The notes under the pieces: generated by a model | Databases searched by the model: none | Seen by the model: only the letters and a program-made list of their open reading frames with translations | Told to the model about the DNA's origin: nothing | Part shown: positions 23,027 to 30,294 of the stretch, piece after piece | How the letters are laid out: each line of letters opens with the position of its first letter | How positions within the stretch are numbered: the stretch's first letter is position 1 | Made by a program: the position numbers and the translations under genes | Source: Planctomycetota bacterium | Lineage (GTDB): Bacteria; Planctomycetota; Phycisphaerae; FEN-1346; JAACEH01 | NCBI GenBank assembly: GCA_016935955.1 | Contig: JAFGPY010000242.1 | Span: forward strand, 1 to 34,167 | Direction of reading: 5' to 3' | Length of the DNA stretch: 34,167 nt

Positions 23027-23797
23027 TCAACGGTCGATGTCGGCCATGGCCTTCTTGCACGATTCGCCCAGGTAGAGGATGTCGCCGCCGTAGGCGATGA
23101 AGCGGAAGCCGTCGTCAACGGCCTGGCGGAAGCGCTCGGCGTCGGGGTGGACGATGTGCATGCCCGGCGCGATGCCGCGGGCCGTGGCCGCATCGAGCAC
23201 CCGCTTGCAGGCCGCAACCACCTTCGGATCGCTCAGCTTGCCGGGAACGCCCAGGGAGCCGCTGAGGTCGTAGGGGCCGATGAACACAGCGTCCACGCCC
23301 TCGACCTCGAGGATGGCGTCGATGTTGTTGACGCCGTCGATGTGCTCGACCTGGAGAATGACGATCGTCTCGTCGTTGGCCTTGGCGAAGTAGTCGGCCG
23401 AACCGAACCCGAAGTCCTGGGCCCGGCCCAGTCCGAAGCCGCGCTTGCCCTGCGGCGGGTATTTCACGGCGTCGACGGCCCGGCGGGCCTCCTCGGCCGT
23501 GTTGACCATCGGGAAGATCAGCCCGTAGGCCCCGGCCTCGAGCACGCGCTTGGCCTGCACCGGATCAATGCCGCTGAGGCGGGCCAGGGGCACGACGCTG
23601 TGCAGCTCGGTGACCGCAAAGAGGGCGTTGAGCGAGTCCAGTTCGATTGTGCTATGCTCCAGCTCGACGACCAGGAACTCGAAGCCGCACTGGCCCATGA
23701 TGTCGGCCACCCAGGGGTGGCTCATGGCGATCCAACTGCCGACGACAAGCTGGTTGTCGCGGAGCTTGCGTTTGACGGGATTGCCGAAGATCTTCAC
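23027..23797 (-). CDS. HpcH/HpaI-family class II pyruvate aldolase
   Basis: A 256-aa metal-dependent aldolase. The active-site set of the family is complete: His48 (VVELEHST), Arg73 (LARLSG), metal ligands Glu151 (LQVEH) and Asp177 (IGPYDLSGSLG), matching His45/Arg70/Glu149/Asp175 of E. coli HpcH. These enzymes reversibly join pyruvate to an aldehyde to give a 2-keto-3-deoxy (4-hydroxy) acid; sugar-acid members (GarL, YfaU) act on 2-keto-3-deoxy-glucarate and rhamnonate. Here it sits among sugar-activation genes, not catabolic ones, so a synthetic role is suggested. The start is GTG 23797 with GAGGG about 6 bases upstream; the frame upstream has no family sequence. 31 bp after the SIS gene. 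Confidence 0.9.
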   Translation of the reverse strand: MKIFGNPVKRKLRDNQLVVGSWIAMSHPWVADIMGQCGFEFLVVELEHSTIELDSLNALFAVTELHSVVPLARLSGIDPVQAKRVLEAGAYGLIFPMVNTAEEARRAVDAVKYPPQGKRGFGLGRAQDFGFGSADYFAKANDETIVILQVEHIDGVNNIDAILEVEGVDAVFIGPYDLSGSLGVPGKLSDPKVVAACKRVLDAATARGIAPGMHIVHPDAERFRQAVDDGFRFIAYGGDILYLGESCKKAMADIDR

Positions 23798-23828
23798 GGT
23801 GCCCTCGCTTTCCTTGTGCCGCAGGCAA

Positions 23829-24428
23829 CTACTTCTTCGTGGACTCCCACTTGTTCTCGGCCTGCATGAGCCGCGGGTCCGACACCAGCAGGTGCCAGAT
23901 GACGGCCTGGAACGATTCGGCGTGCGGCGTGACGCGGTCGGGGTTAGGCGTCGGCACGACGACCACGGCATCGCCGGTCTTCTTGGTGTAGCCGCCGTCG
24001 CGGCCGACGATGCCGAGGATCCTGGCCCCGGCGGTGCGAGCCGCGTCGATGGCCTCCACGAGGTTCACGCTGATGCCGGCGTCGCGGTTGCCGCCGCCGA
24101 CCGAGAAGACCAGCACGGCGTCGCCCTTGCGGACGTGGCTCGTGCGGAGCCACTCGCTGTAGATCGTGTTGAAGCCCTCGTCATTCGTGCGGGCTGTCAG
24201 CTCCGAGACGTTGTCGCTCGGGGCATAGGACTCGATGCCGACGATCTTGCGGAAATCGTTGACGGCGTGCGATGCGTTGCCGGCGCTGCCGCCCACGCCG
24301 ATGATGAACAGGCGGCCCTCGTCCCTGCGAACCTCCAGCAGCACGTCGATCATCTTCTCGATGTCCGCGCGGTCAAGCGTGGCGGCGATCTTGGTCACGT
24401 CATCGAGGTACTGTGCGACATACGACAT
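23829..24428 (-). CDS. SIS-domain sugar-phosphate isomerase (GmhA-like)
   Basis: A 199-aa single SIS domain protein like sedoheptulose-7-phosphate isomerase GmhA or DiaA. After an N-terminal helix pair comes the phosphate loop GVGGSAGNASHA (44-55), then the second loop VLVFSVGGGNRDAG. Differences from GmhA (GNGGSxxDAxH) suggest another substrate. It would interconvert a ketose phosphate and an aldose phosphate. The aldose could be the acceptor for the aldolase encoded next (31 bp downstream). The ATG at 24428 has GGAGGAG close upstream, a strong ribosome site. A REPIN-like element separates it from the preceding oxidoreductase gene. Confidence 0.88.
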   Translation of the reverse strand: MSYVAQYLDDVTKIAATLDRADIEKMIDVLLEVRRDEGRLFIIGVGGSAGNASHAVNDFRKIVGIESYAPSDNVSELTARTNDEGFNTIYSEWLRTSHVRKGDAVLVFSVGGGNRDAGISVNLVEAIDAARTAGARILGIVGRDGGYTKKTGDAVVVVPTPNPDRVTPHAESFQAVIWHLLVSDPRLMQAENKWESTKK

Positions 24429-24470
24429 CGTGCATCTCCTCCAGAGCGTCTGTTGTGCGCGTCAACGCTT

Positions 24471-24556
24471 ATGTAGCACGCCCGCCCTCGGGCGTGGGAA
24501 CAAGTCGAAGACCTCGGCGTCCAGCTCGCCCCCGGTCGAGGGCGGCCGGGCTACAT
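24471..24556. repeat. REPIN-like element with ATGTAGC/GCTACAT ends
   Basis: Two inward-facing REPs. Left: GTAG then CACGCCCG-CCCT-CGGGCGTG (24477-24496). Right: CCCGGTCG-AGGG-CGGCCGGG (24531-24550) then CTAC. The ends ATGTAGC (24471-24477) and GCTACAT (24550-24556) are perfect inverted repeats. Both hairpins share the core CG-CCCT-CG. This is a textbook REPIN layout of 86 bp between the oxidoreductase and isomerase genes. Confidence 0.8.
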
Positions 24557-24593
24557 TTCTCCGGCACGCTGGCGGCAGGGCCACAATAGTGCG

Positions 24594-25613
24594 TCAATCG
24601 ACCAGGCCGCTGTCGCGGTAGGCCGCAAAGATCAATTCCATGGCTCGCAGAGCATCGTGGCTGCCACACTGCTCAATCTTGGAGCCGGTCGTGATGGCCC
24701 GGGCGAAGTTGGCCACCTCGAGGGCCCACGAGTCGTCGCGGTCGTAGGCGAAACGCTGCTCCTCGGGGTTGCCCTGGGCGCGGGTCTCGCCGCCGAACTG
24801 CCGCTTGCCGACCGTGAGAGTTTCGCGGCCGTAGCTGCCGCTGGCCGACAGGAAGCCCTCGATCACCAGGTATCCGTCCTCGGCCCCGATCTCCAGTTTC
24901 AGAACGTGTTTCCAGAGCGTGGCCGACGAGTGCAGGATGCCGTGCTGGCCGCGATCGTTCTCGAAGACCACGAAGGCGTTGTCCTCAACCGGCACCTTCC
25001 AGTAAGAGTGTCCGCAGAAGGCCTTCACGCGGTCGAAGTCGCCGCAATAGAAGCGGAACAGGTCGACCATGTGGATGCCCTGGTCGAGCAGGATGCCGCC
25101 GCCGGAGACGGCCGGATCGTTCCGCCACGACTTCTCGTAGCCCTGGCCGCCCGATTTGCCGTAGGTCCCCTTGACCCAGAGGACGCGGCCGACGGCGCCG
25201 GAGTCGATGATCCGCCGGGCCTCCTGCATGGCCGGATGCCAACGATGGTTGAAGCCGAACATCAGCTTGCGGCCCGAGGCGGCCTCGGCGGCACGCATGG
25301 CCTGGATGTCGTCGACCGTGCGGCCGGGAGGCTTCTCGCAAAAGACGTGGCGCCCCTGCTCCAGGCAGGCGACCGTGATGTCGGGAATCAGGTTGTTAGG
25401 CACGCAGACGAAGACGGCCCCGACCGACTTGTCGGCCACGAGGTCCTGCCAGCGGTCGAACCACCGTACACTCGTTTCGCCGGCCGGCCGCCGCTCGGGC
25501 ACCTCGGCCACGCCCACCAGGCGGTAGGCCGGATCGGCCTCAATCACCCGACGGCGGATGCGGCCCATGTAGCCGTAGCCGATGATTGCCGCGCCGATGG
25601 TCTTATCGCTCAT
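24594..25613 (-). CDS. Gfo/Idh/MocA-family oxidoreductase
   Basis: A 339-aa NAD(P)-dependent sugar oxidoreductase. The nucleotide loop is GYGYMG (12-17), the conserved EKP is at 93-95 (Lys94 contacts the substrate) and the GGGILLDQGIH motif carries Asp177 and His181. The C-terminal beta-sheet domain follows to the end. Family members oxidise or reduce sugars, nucleotide sugars or inositols, often at C3. ATG at 25613 is the start that places GxGxxG at the usual distance; the open frame upstream is spurious. It is 109 bp after the methyltransferase gene and is followed by a REPIN-like element. Its substrate is presumably a glycan precursor; the second family member in the locus (33880) is of a different subtype. 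Confidence 0.9.
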   Translation of the reverse strand: MSDKTIGAAIIGYGYMGRIRRRVIEADPAYRLVGVAEVPERRPAGETSVRWFDRWQDLVADKSVGAVFVCVPNNLIPDITVACLEQGRHVFCEKPPGRTVDDIQAMRAAEAASGRKLMFGFNHRWHPAMQEARRIIDSGAVGRVLWVKGTYGKSGGQGYEKSWRNDPAVSGGGILLDQGIHMVDLFRFYCGDFDRVKAFCGHSYWKVPVEDNAFVVFENDRGQHGILHSSATLWKHVLKLEIGAEDGYLVIEGFLSASGSYGRETLTVGKRQFGGETRAQGNPEEQRFAYDRDDSWALEVANFARAITTGSKIEQCGSHDALRAMELIFAAYRDSGLVD

Positions 25614-25722
25614 GGTTCCACTCGCTCCGTCCAGGGCAATGAAGCCGCCCGAAGTCCGCATATCATCGTGAATTCGCCGCGTTTTGTAAAGAACTCTGTG
25701 GCTGCAGGTCGCGGCCCGCAGC

Positions 25723-26595
25723 CTACGGCTTTCTGCGAACCCAGAAACTGGTAATGCGGTGCCGCTCGGGTTCGAACATCGGCAGGGCCGCACGAACCCG
25801 CTCGGCGTGGTTCACGTGCATGTAGCGGGCCGCCCAGAGGATTTCGAACTCGTGGTTGAAGGCCAGGAAGGCCTGCAACAGGTACTGTTCGCTCCAGAAC
25901 AGGCGGCTGCCTTTGACCCAGTCGGCCCAGTACTCGCAGGGCAGCAGGATATCGTGCCAGTGGACGATGGCTCCCGGCTTCAGCCGCGGCACGATGTCAA
26001 GAATCTCACGGTTGACGTCGCCGCCGATGCGGACGACGTGCGACGAGTCGACGAACAGCAAGTCGCAGTCGGCGAACTCGGCCAGGTCGACGTCCTGCAC
26101 GCGCTCCGGGATCAGGCGCGACAGGCCAGGCAGGCCGTCGCGCAGGAACGCGGCCGGGTAAGGCTCGATGGCCGTCAGCTCGCAGGGGTAGCCGTCCTCG
26201 GCGTTCATCGTGCAGGCCCGCGCGGCGATGCGCGTGGAGAAGCCGCTGCCGATCTCGATCATCTTCTTCGGCTTGTGATGACGAATCATGGCGTGGAGCA
26301 CAGCGGCATCGGCCAGCGACAGGCCGGAGTTCTTCGTGAACTCGACCTCGCCCGCGTGTTTCGGAAAGACCTCGTCGAGGTAAGCGGTCTGGACGTCGGC
26401 GTTCCAGTTGACGCCCGGACACTCGCTGACGCGGCGAAACAGATCGTCGGTCAGGTCGCCGGTTCGCGGAATTGGCGAATAGAAGTGCACCGGCGTCACG
26501 TGCAACCCCACGGTCTCGAACAGGCGATAGAGCGGACCGATCCCGCGAGCCAGGACATTGCGGACGATGAAGTTGCGTATGCGGCTGGCAGCCAT
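25723..26595 (-). CDS. Class I SAM-dependent methyltransferase (Methyltransf_24-like)
   Basis: A 290-aa protein. Residues 1-~75 are basic and partly hydrophobic and may bind the membrane. The Rossmann fold starts with motif I MIEIGSGFSTRIAA (~112-125), an acidic strand end in LTAIEPYPAA, then LLFVDSSHVVRIGGDVNREI and PGAIVHWHDILLP, the pattern of cephalosporin-hydroxylase/O-methyltransferase-like proteins with metal-site Asp and His residues. It would methylate a hydroxyl of the glycan or its precursor. ATG 26595 follows GAAGGAGG at about 12 bases. Upstream lies the 319-bp REP array, so it may begin a separate transcript. Confidence 0.8.
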   Translation of the reverse strand: MAASRIRNFIVRNVLARGIGPLYRLFETVGLHVTPVHFYSPIPRTGDLTDDLFRRVSECPGVNWNADVQTAYLDEVFPKHAGEVEFTKNSGLSLADAAVLHAMIRHHKPKKMIEIGSGFSTRIAARACTMNAEDGYPCELTAIEPYPAAFLRDGLPGLSRLIPERVQDVDLAEFADCDLLFVDSSHVVRIGGDVNREILDIVPRLKPGAIVHWHDILLPCEYWADWVKGSRLFWSEQYLLQAFLAFNHEFEILWAARYMHVNHAERVRAALPMFEPERHRITSFWVRRKP

Positions 26596-26914
26596 GTCGG
26601 TGTCGTGCCTCCTTCACTGTTCGCCCCGGCCGAGGGCGGCCGGGCTACACAACGTAGGGTGGCTGCTTGCAGCCACGCGGTGACTCTTCGCGGGCACGGC
26701 AGGCCGTGTCCTACACCCGGCTGAGGGCGGCTAGGCCTGGTGCCATGGCCGCTCGCGGCCATGCAGAGTTCTTCTCCCTCATCGAGGGCGGCTCACGAGC
26801 CACCCCAATGACTTCCGCAGGGCGACACGCCTGCTCCGTCAGGCATGCCGGACCTCGATACTCTTCGCGGGCACGCCCGCGCCGTTCCCCTACACCCGGC
26901 CGGGGGCGGCCGGA
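26596..26914. repeat. Array of about nine REP-like palindromes
   Basis: The 319-bp gap holds no gene and is almost wholly palindromes. Clear ones: CCCGGCCG-AGGG-CGGCCGGG-CTAC (26625-26648); GTAG-GG-TGGCTGC-TT-GCAGCCA (26654-26675); CACGGC-AG-GCCGTG-TC-CTAC (26695-26714); CATGGCCGC-TC-GCGGCCATG (26744-26763); GCGGGC-AC-GCCCGC (26867-26880) with CTAC at 26890; and CCCGGCCG-GGGG-CGGCCGG-A-CTAC (26895-26918), which reaches into the next gene's stop. Degraded copies lie near 26716-26735, 26785-26806 and 26829-26847. Most have a GTAG foot on one strand. No RAYT transposase is in the window. Confidence 0.75.
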
Positions 26915-28738
26915 CTACATGCCCCCATCCGAGCCCCCCCCGAAGTACGCGCTCAGGGCCTCATCGGACGGTGGCTCGAAGTAGTCGCGGCGCACGCGGT
27001 CGGACCACTCGCGCAACTCGTCGGCGGTCATGCGTCGGGCCCGCTGCAGGCGGTTGCGCAACTCGGCGGCCGTCTCGGCCGGGTCGAGCGGATAGTCCAT
27101 CCACTTCATCGGATCCAGAAAGAACGTGTTGCTCGGCACCACGCGGACCAGCGGCACACCACAGACGATGGCCTCCATCTGCGTGACCGACGTTCCGGCG
27201 GCAAGGGCTACGTCGCACTCGTGCAGGCATCGGCCTGTGGGCTCGCCGACGATCTCGACGTTCGGGTAAGCCAGTTCGTCGAGCCAGCCGCGCAGCGTCG
27301 CCTCGGGGAGCAACGGATGCGTCTTGATGCGAACGCGCCATGAGCGGTCGTCGCCTATAGCTTCGCGAAGTTTGGTCAGCATGTCGAGACTCGTGTTGCC
27401 GCAGAACGGCAACGGCACGAAGAGCCGCGGCTCGGCCGCGTCCGGTTCGCGCGCCGCCGCGGGGTAGTCCTGCACGTGAGCGAACCGCAGGGCGGCGCCA
27501 AGACGAATGCGGTCGGCCGGGAATCCGAGGCGGGCCAGCACATCGGTGTAGACGCGACCCAGGGCGACGATGCGGTCGGGCAGCGGGTGAACGTCGGCTT
27601 CCTCGGGCGCGAGTTCGGCCCCGGCCTGCCGCGAGAGCCAGACGCTGTGCTGGCAAGCGACGATGGTGCTCTCGGCGTAGTGGGCCTGCTTGGCCAGGAT
27701 GAACTGTTTCTCCGGGGCATTGTTCTCGAACGGGTAGAGCATCAGGTCGATCCGCACGCCACGGCGTCGCAGTGCGGCCAGGAGTGGACGAACCAGATTG
27801 AGCCGCAAGAGCGATGGGTTGAGCACGTCCTTGCGATTCTCGTGCCGCAGGATCGGCCCGACGTCCAGCCCCTCGACCTCCACGCGGCCGAATCGCAGGC
27901 ACAGGCGTCGCAGTTCGCCCGCCATGAGCCGCAACAGAGAGCACAGGCCGACGTGGTGTTGCGGCACGAGGAACTCCTGCCCCGACTTGGCCATCAACTC
28001 AAACTGCTCGCGCATCGGGCGGTCGAGGTTGAAGAACATGGGCACGACGAGCACGTCGTAGCCGCGGCTTCGCAGGTGGTCGGGCAGCGGGCCGAAGTGG
28101 CGGTCGACGTAGCGGCCGTCGGCGTCGAAGGCCCCGGAGGTAACCCAGGTTCGGATGACGGCACGCGGCCGCGACTGGTCCGACAGTTTCGGCGGCGGGA
28201 GGATGCGGCGCAGTCGCCTGACGTTCAGGAAATCGCGCACAGCCAGGGCGGCATTGACGGCCAGTTGCCCCGCATCGCGAAGCGCCATGGCGGCGCGACG
28301 AAGCAACGGGACGTTCAGCCGATAGGCGATGCCGCGACGGCGACACGCCGAGGCCACGGCCCGGGCCAGTCCGATGTCGGCACAGAGAAACAGAAGATCG
28401 TCCTGACCGGCCTCTCGGAGAAACTCGTCGGCCGCATGCAGGCAGATCACGTTGCGCATCAGGTGGGTAGCCGTGCTGCTGCGCGAGGCCACCTGCCCCG
28501 CCCACCAGAGATCGCGCGGCACTCGGCGTGCGACGTTGGCCATGTCCGCGACGAGCGGACGGTGAAGGCGAGCGTAGAGACGGTCGAATCGGCCGGTGAG
28601 GTCTTCGACGCGGATGGCCGGCCCGAAGCGTCGCCGCAGGTCGGCCGGTCGGGCGGCATCGTCGTCGAGCACCACGACGCGCTGTCGCCCGCCAGGACGC
28701 CCGGACGTCGAGTTGTCGCTCAGGGCGATCTCGATCAT
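26915..28738 (-). CDS. GT-B-like surface carbohydrate biosynthesis protein
   Basis: A 607-aa soluble protein. I recognise no precise family, but the C-terminal part resembles GT-B-type proteins of capsule and surface-carbohydrate loci: RLFVPLPFCGNTSLDMLTKL, then RIKTHPLLPE, NVEIVGEP and ALAAGTSVTQMEAIVCGVPLVRV (GT-B like glycine/E motif). The N-terminal ~280 residues are Arg-rich and without clear motifs. It may transfer a sugar, perhaps from a CMP-sugar. The ATG at 28738 is used; a GTG at 28747 overlaps the flippase stop (GTGA) and is almost as likely. The stop TAG at 26917-26915 is part of the GTAG foot of the outermost REP, so the present C-terminus (GGGSDGGM) may have been set by REP insertion. 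Confidence 0.65.
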   Translation of the reverse strand: MIEIALSDNSTSGRPGGRQRVVVLDDDAARPADLRRRFGPAIRVEDLTGRFDRLYARLHRPLVADMANVARRVPRDLWWAGQVASRSSTATHLMRNVICLHAADEFLREAGQDDLLFLCADIGLARAVASACRRRGIAYRLNVPLLRRAAMALRDAGQLAVNAALAVRDFLNVRRLRRILPPPKLSDQSRPRAVIRTWVTSGAFDADGRYVDRHFGPLPDHLRSRGYDVLVVPMFFNLDRPMREQFELMAKSGQEFLVPQHHVGLCSLLRLMAGELRRLCLRFGRVEVEGLDVGPILRHENRKDVLNPSLLRLNLVRPLLAALRRRGVRIDLMLYPFENNAPEKQFILAKQAHYAESTIVACQHSVWLSRQAGAELAPEEADVHPLPDRIVALGRVYTDVLARLGFPADRIRLGAALRFAHVQDYPAAAREPDAAEPRLFVPLPFCGNTSLDMLTKLREAIGDDRSWRVRIKTHPLLPEATLRGWLDELAYPNVEIVGEPTGRCLHECDVALAAGTSVTQMEAIVCGVPLVRVVPSNTFFLDPMKWMDYPLDPAETAAELRNRLQRARRMTADELREWSDRVRRDYFEPPSDEALSAYFGGGSDGGM

Positions 28739-28743
28739 GACGG

Positions 28744-30237
28744 TCACGACTCTCCGTTCCTGAGGGTGTCGGGCGGCCGCAGGCCGACGCCCGTCATTCC
28801 GCGCAGGATGATACCCCGAATCATACCCCAACCGACGATGCGAATCCACATGACCATGTAGCCCGCGAAGAGCAGACTACGCAAGACGAGCGACGGCCAG
28901 TAGGGCAGCTTCTCGTAGAACGTCAGTCCCGACATCAGCGAGAAGAGAATCAGTCCGCCGTAGAGCAGACACAGCGGCCGCCACTGGAACGCAATGTGGT
29001 ATCGCCGCTGCATGACCCAGCCGACGAGCAACGTCGAACCCAGCCCGCCGATGCACGTGGCCACGACGGCCCCGAAGGGCCCGTACTTGGGGATGAACAG
29101 GAAGTTCAGGCCGATGTTGGCGAAGTAGGAGCCGACCATCGTCATGGCCACGAACTTGGTCATCTTCAAGTAGTTGGCGACCGGGCCGGAGAGCTTGCCG
29201 AAGGCCAGCATCGAGTAGTAGACCGCCAGGATGATAATCAGCGGCACGGCATTGCGGTAGGTCGGCGGCATCAGGATGTGGACCGCTTCCTGGCAGAAGG
29301 CGACCAGGGCTGCGGCCGGGACGACGATAAGGCACACGTACTCGGTGAACAGCGAGGCCAGCGACCGCTCATCCGCATCCGGGAGTTGGAAGATGCGTTT
29401 GTTCCATCGCGGGCCGTAGACATTCTGGACGGTGGTCATGAAGACGAAGACCAGGATCGAGATGGCCTGGGCCCGGTCGTACAGCCCGACGTCGGTCATC
29501 GACTTCAGCTTGCCGATCATCTGCCGGTCGATGCAGATGTTGAGCAGGTTGACCGCCACCTTGGCCATCAGCGGCCATCCGAACGCCAGGCAGGTGCCGA
29601 GAATGCGCATGTCCGGCCGCAAGTCGGCCAGGCGGAACCGCGACACCATGGCCAGCATGACGATGAACTGAGAGGTCAGTCCGCCGAGGGCCAGCCCGGT
29701 GATGCCCATGTTGAAGCCCGCCACCAGCAGCAGCGAGCAACCGGTGTTCAACACCAGCCGCGTCAGCTCGAAGATCGACGACGCGCCGGCGCGTTCGGCG
29801 TCCTTGAAGTACTGGAACAGGATGCCGTTGACGTGGTTCAGCCCCAGGCTCGCGAAGACAATCAGCAGCAGGCCGCTCCACTGCACCGAACCGGTCTGGT
29901 ACTGCGAGAGCCAGTCTCGGTAGACGATGACCGGGACGTAGATGACGGCCAGGCACACCAGCGAGAAAGTCAGCACGGTGCCGAGCAGCCGCTTCTGTTT
30001 CTCCGGCTCGCGGCCATAGGCGAAGAAGTAGCGGTTGAAGGCCGTCAGCATGCCCCAGTTCGACAGCCCGATCCCCAGCGTCGCCACGACGCCGAGCATG
30101 GCCAGAATGCCGTACTGCGTGGGCGTGATCTTGCGCGTGAAGATCGGCATCGTGGCCATCGGGAGCAGAACGCACAGCGCGTTCGTGGCCACGTAGAGGA
30201 TGAGGTTCCGCAGGCGACTGGGTTGTCGTGGTGCCAA
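28744..30237 (-). CDS. Wzx-like polysaccharide flippase (MOP superfamily)
   Basis: A 497-aa integral membrane protein with about 12-14 helices. The N-terminal part (RNLILYVATNALCVLLPMATMPIFTR and KITPTQYGILAM) is the usual start of O-antigen/exopolysaccharide translocases. It would flip undecaprenyl-linked repeat units to the periplasm, implying Wzy-type assembly; a polymerase is not recognised in the window. It starts at TTG 30237, chosen because no ATG or GTG gives a full first helix; a GGTCGG-type site precedes it weakly. It ends 4 bp inside or just before the next gene's start. Gap of 57 bp from the PFTS gene. Confidence 0.87.
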   Translation of the reverse strand: MAPRQPSRLRNLILYVATNALCVLLPMATMPIFTRKITPTQYGILAMLGVVATLGIGLSNWGMLTAFNRYFFAYGREPEKQKRLLGTVLTFSLVCLAVIYVPVIVYRDWLSQYQTGSVQWSGLLLIVFASLGLNHVNGILFQYFKDAERAGASSIFELTRLVLNTGCSLLLVAGFNMGITGLALGGLTSQFIVMLAMVSRFRLADLRPDMRILGTCLAFGWPLMAKVAVNLLNICIDRQMIGKLKSMTDVGLYDRAQAISILVFVFMTTVQNVYGPRWNKRIFQLPDADERSLASLFTEYVCLIVVPAAALVAFCQEAVHILMPPTYRNAVPLIIILAVYYSMLAFGKLSGPVANYLKMTKFVAMTMVGSYFANIGLNFLFIPKYGPFGAVVATCIGGLGSTLLVGWVMQRRYHIAFQWRPLCLLYGGLILFSLMSGLTFYEKLPYWPSLVLRSLLFAGYMVMWIRIVGWGMIRGIILRGMTGVGLRPPDTLRNGES

Positions 30238-30294
30238 GGTCCGACCTGGTCCTTCCTTCTCGCCGGCTACGGCCGGCCGTTGCGGTGCCGCGGC

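Noticed and set aside
26596..26914. CRISPR array
   Set aside because: The repeated units are palindromes of different sequence at uneven spacing, without constant-length spacers or cas genes. REP elements explain them.
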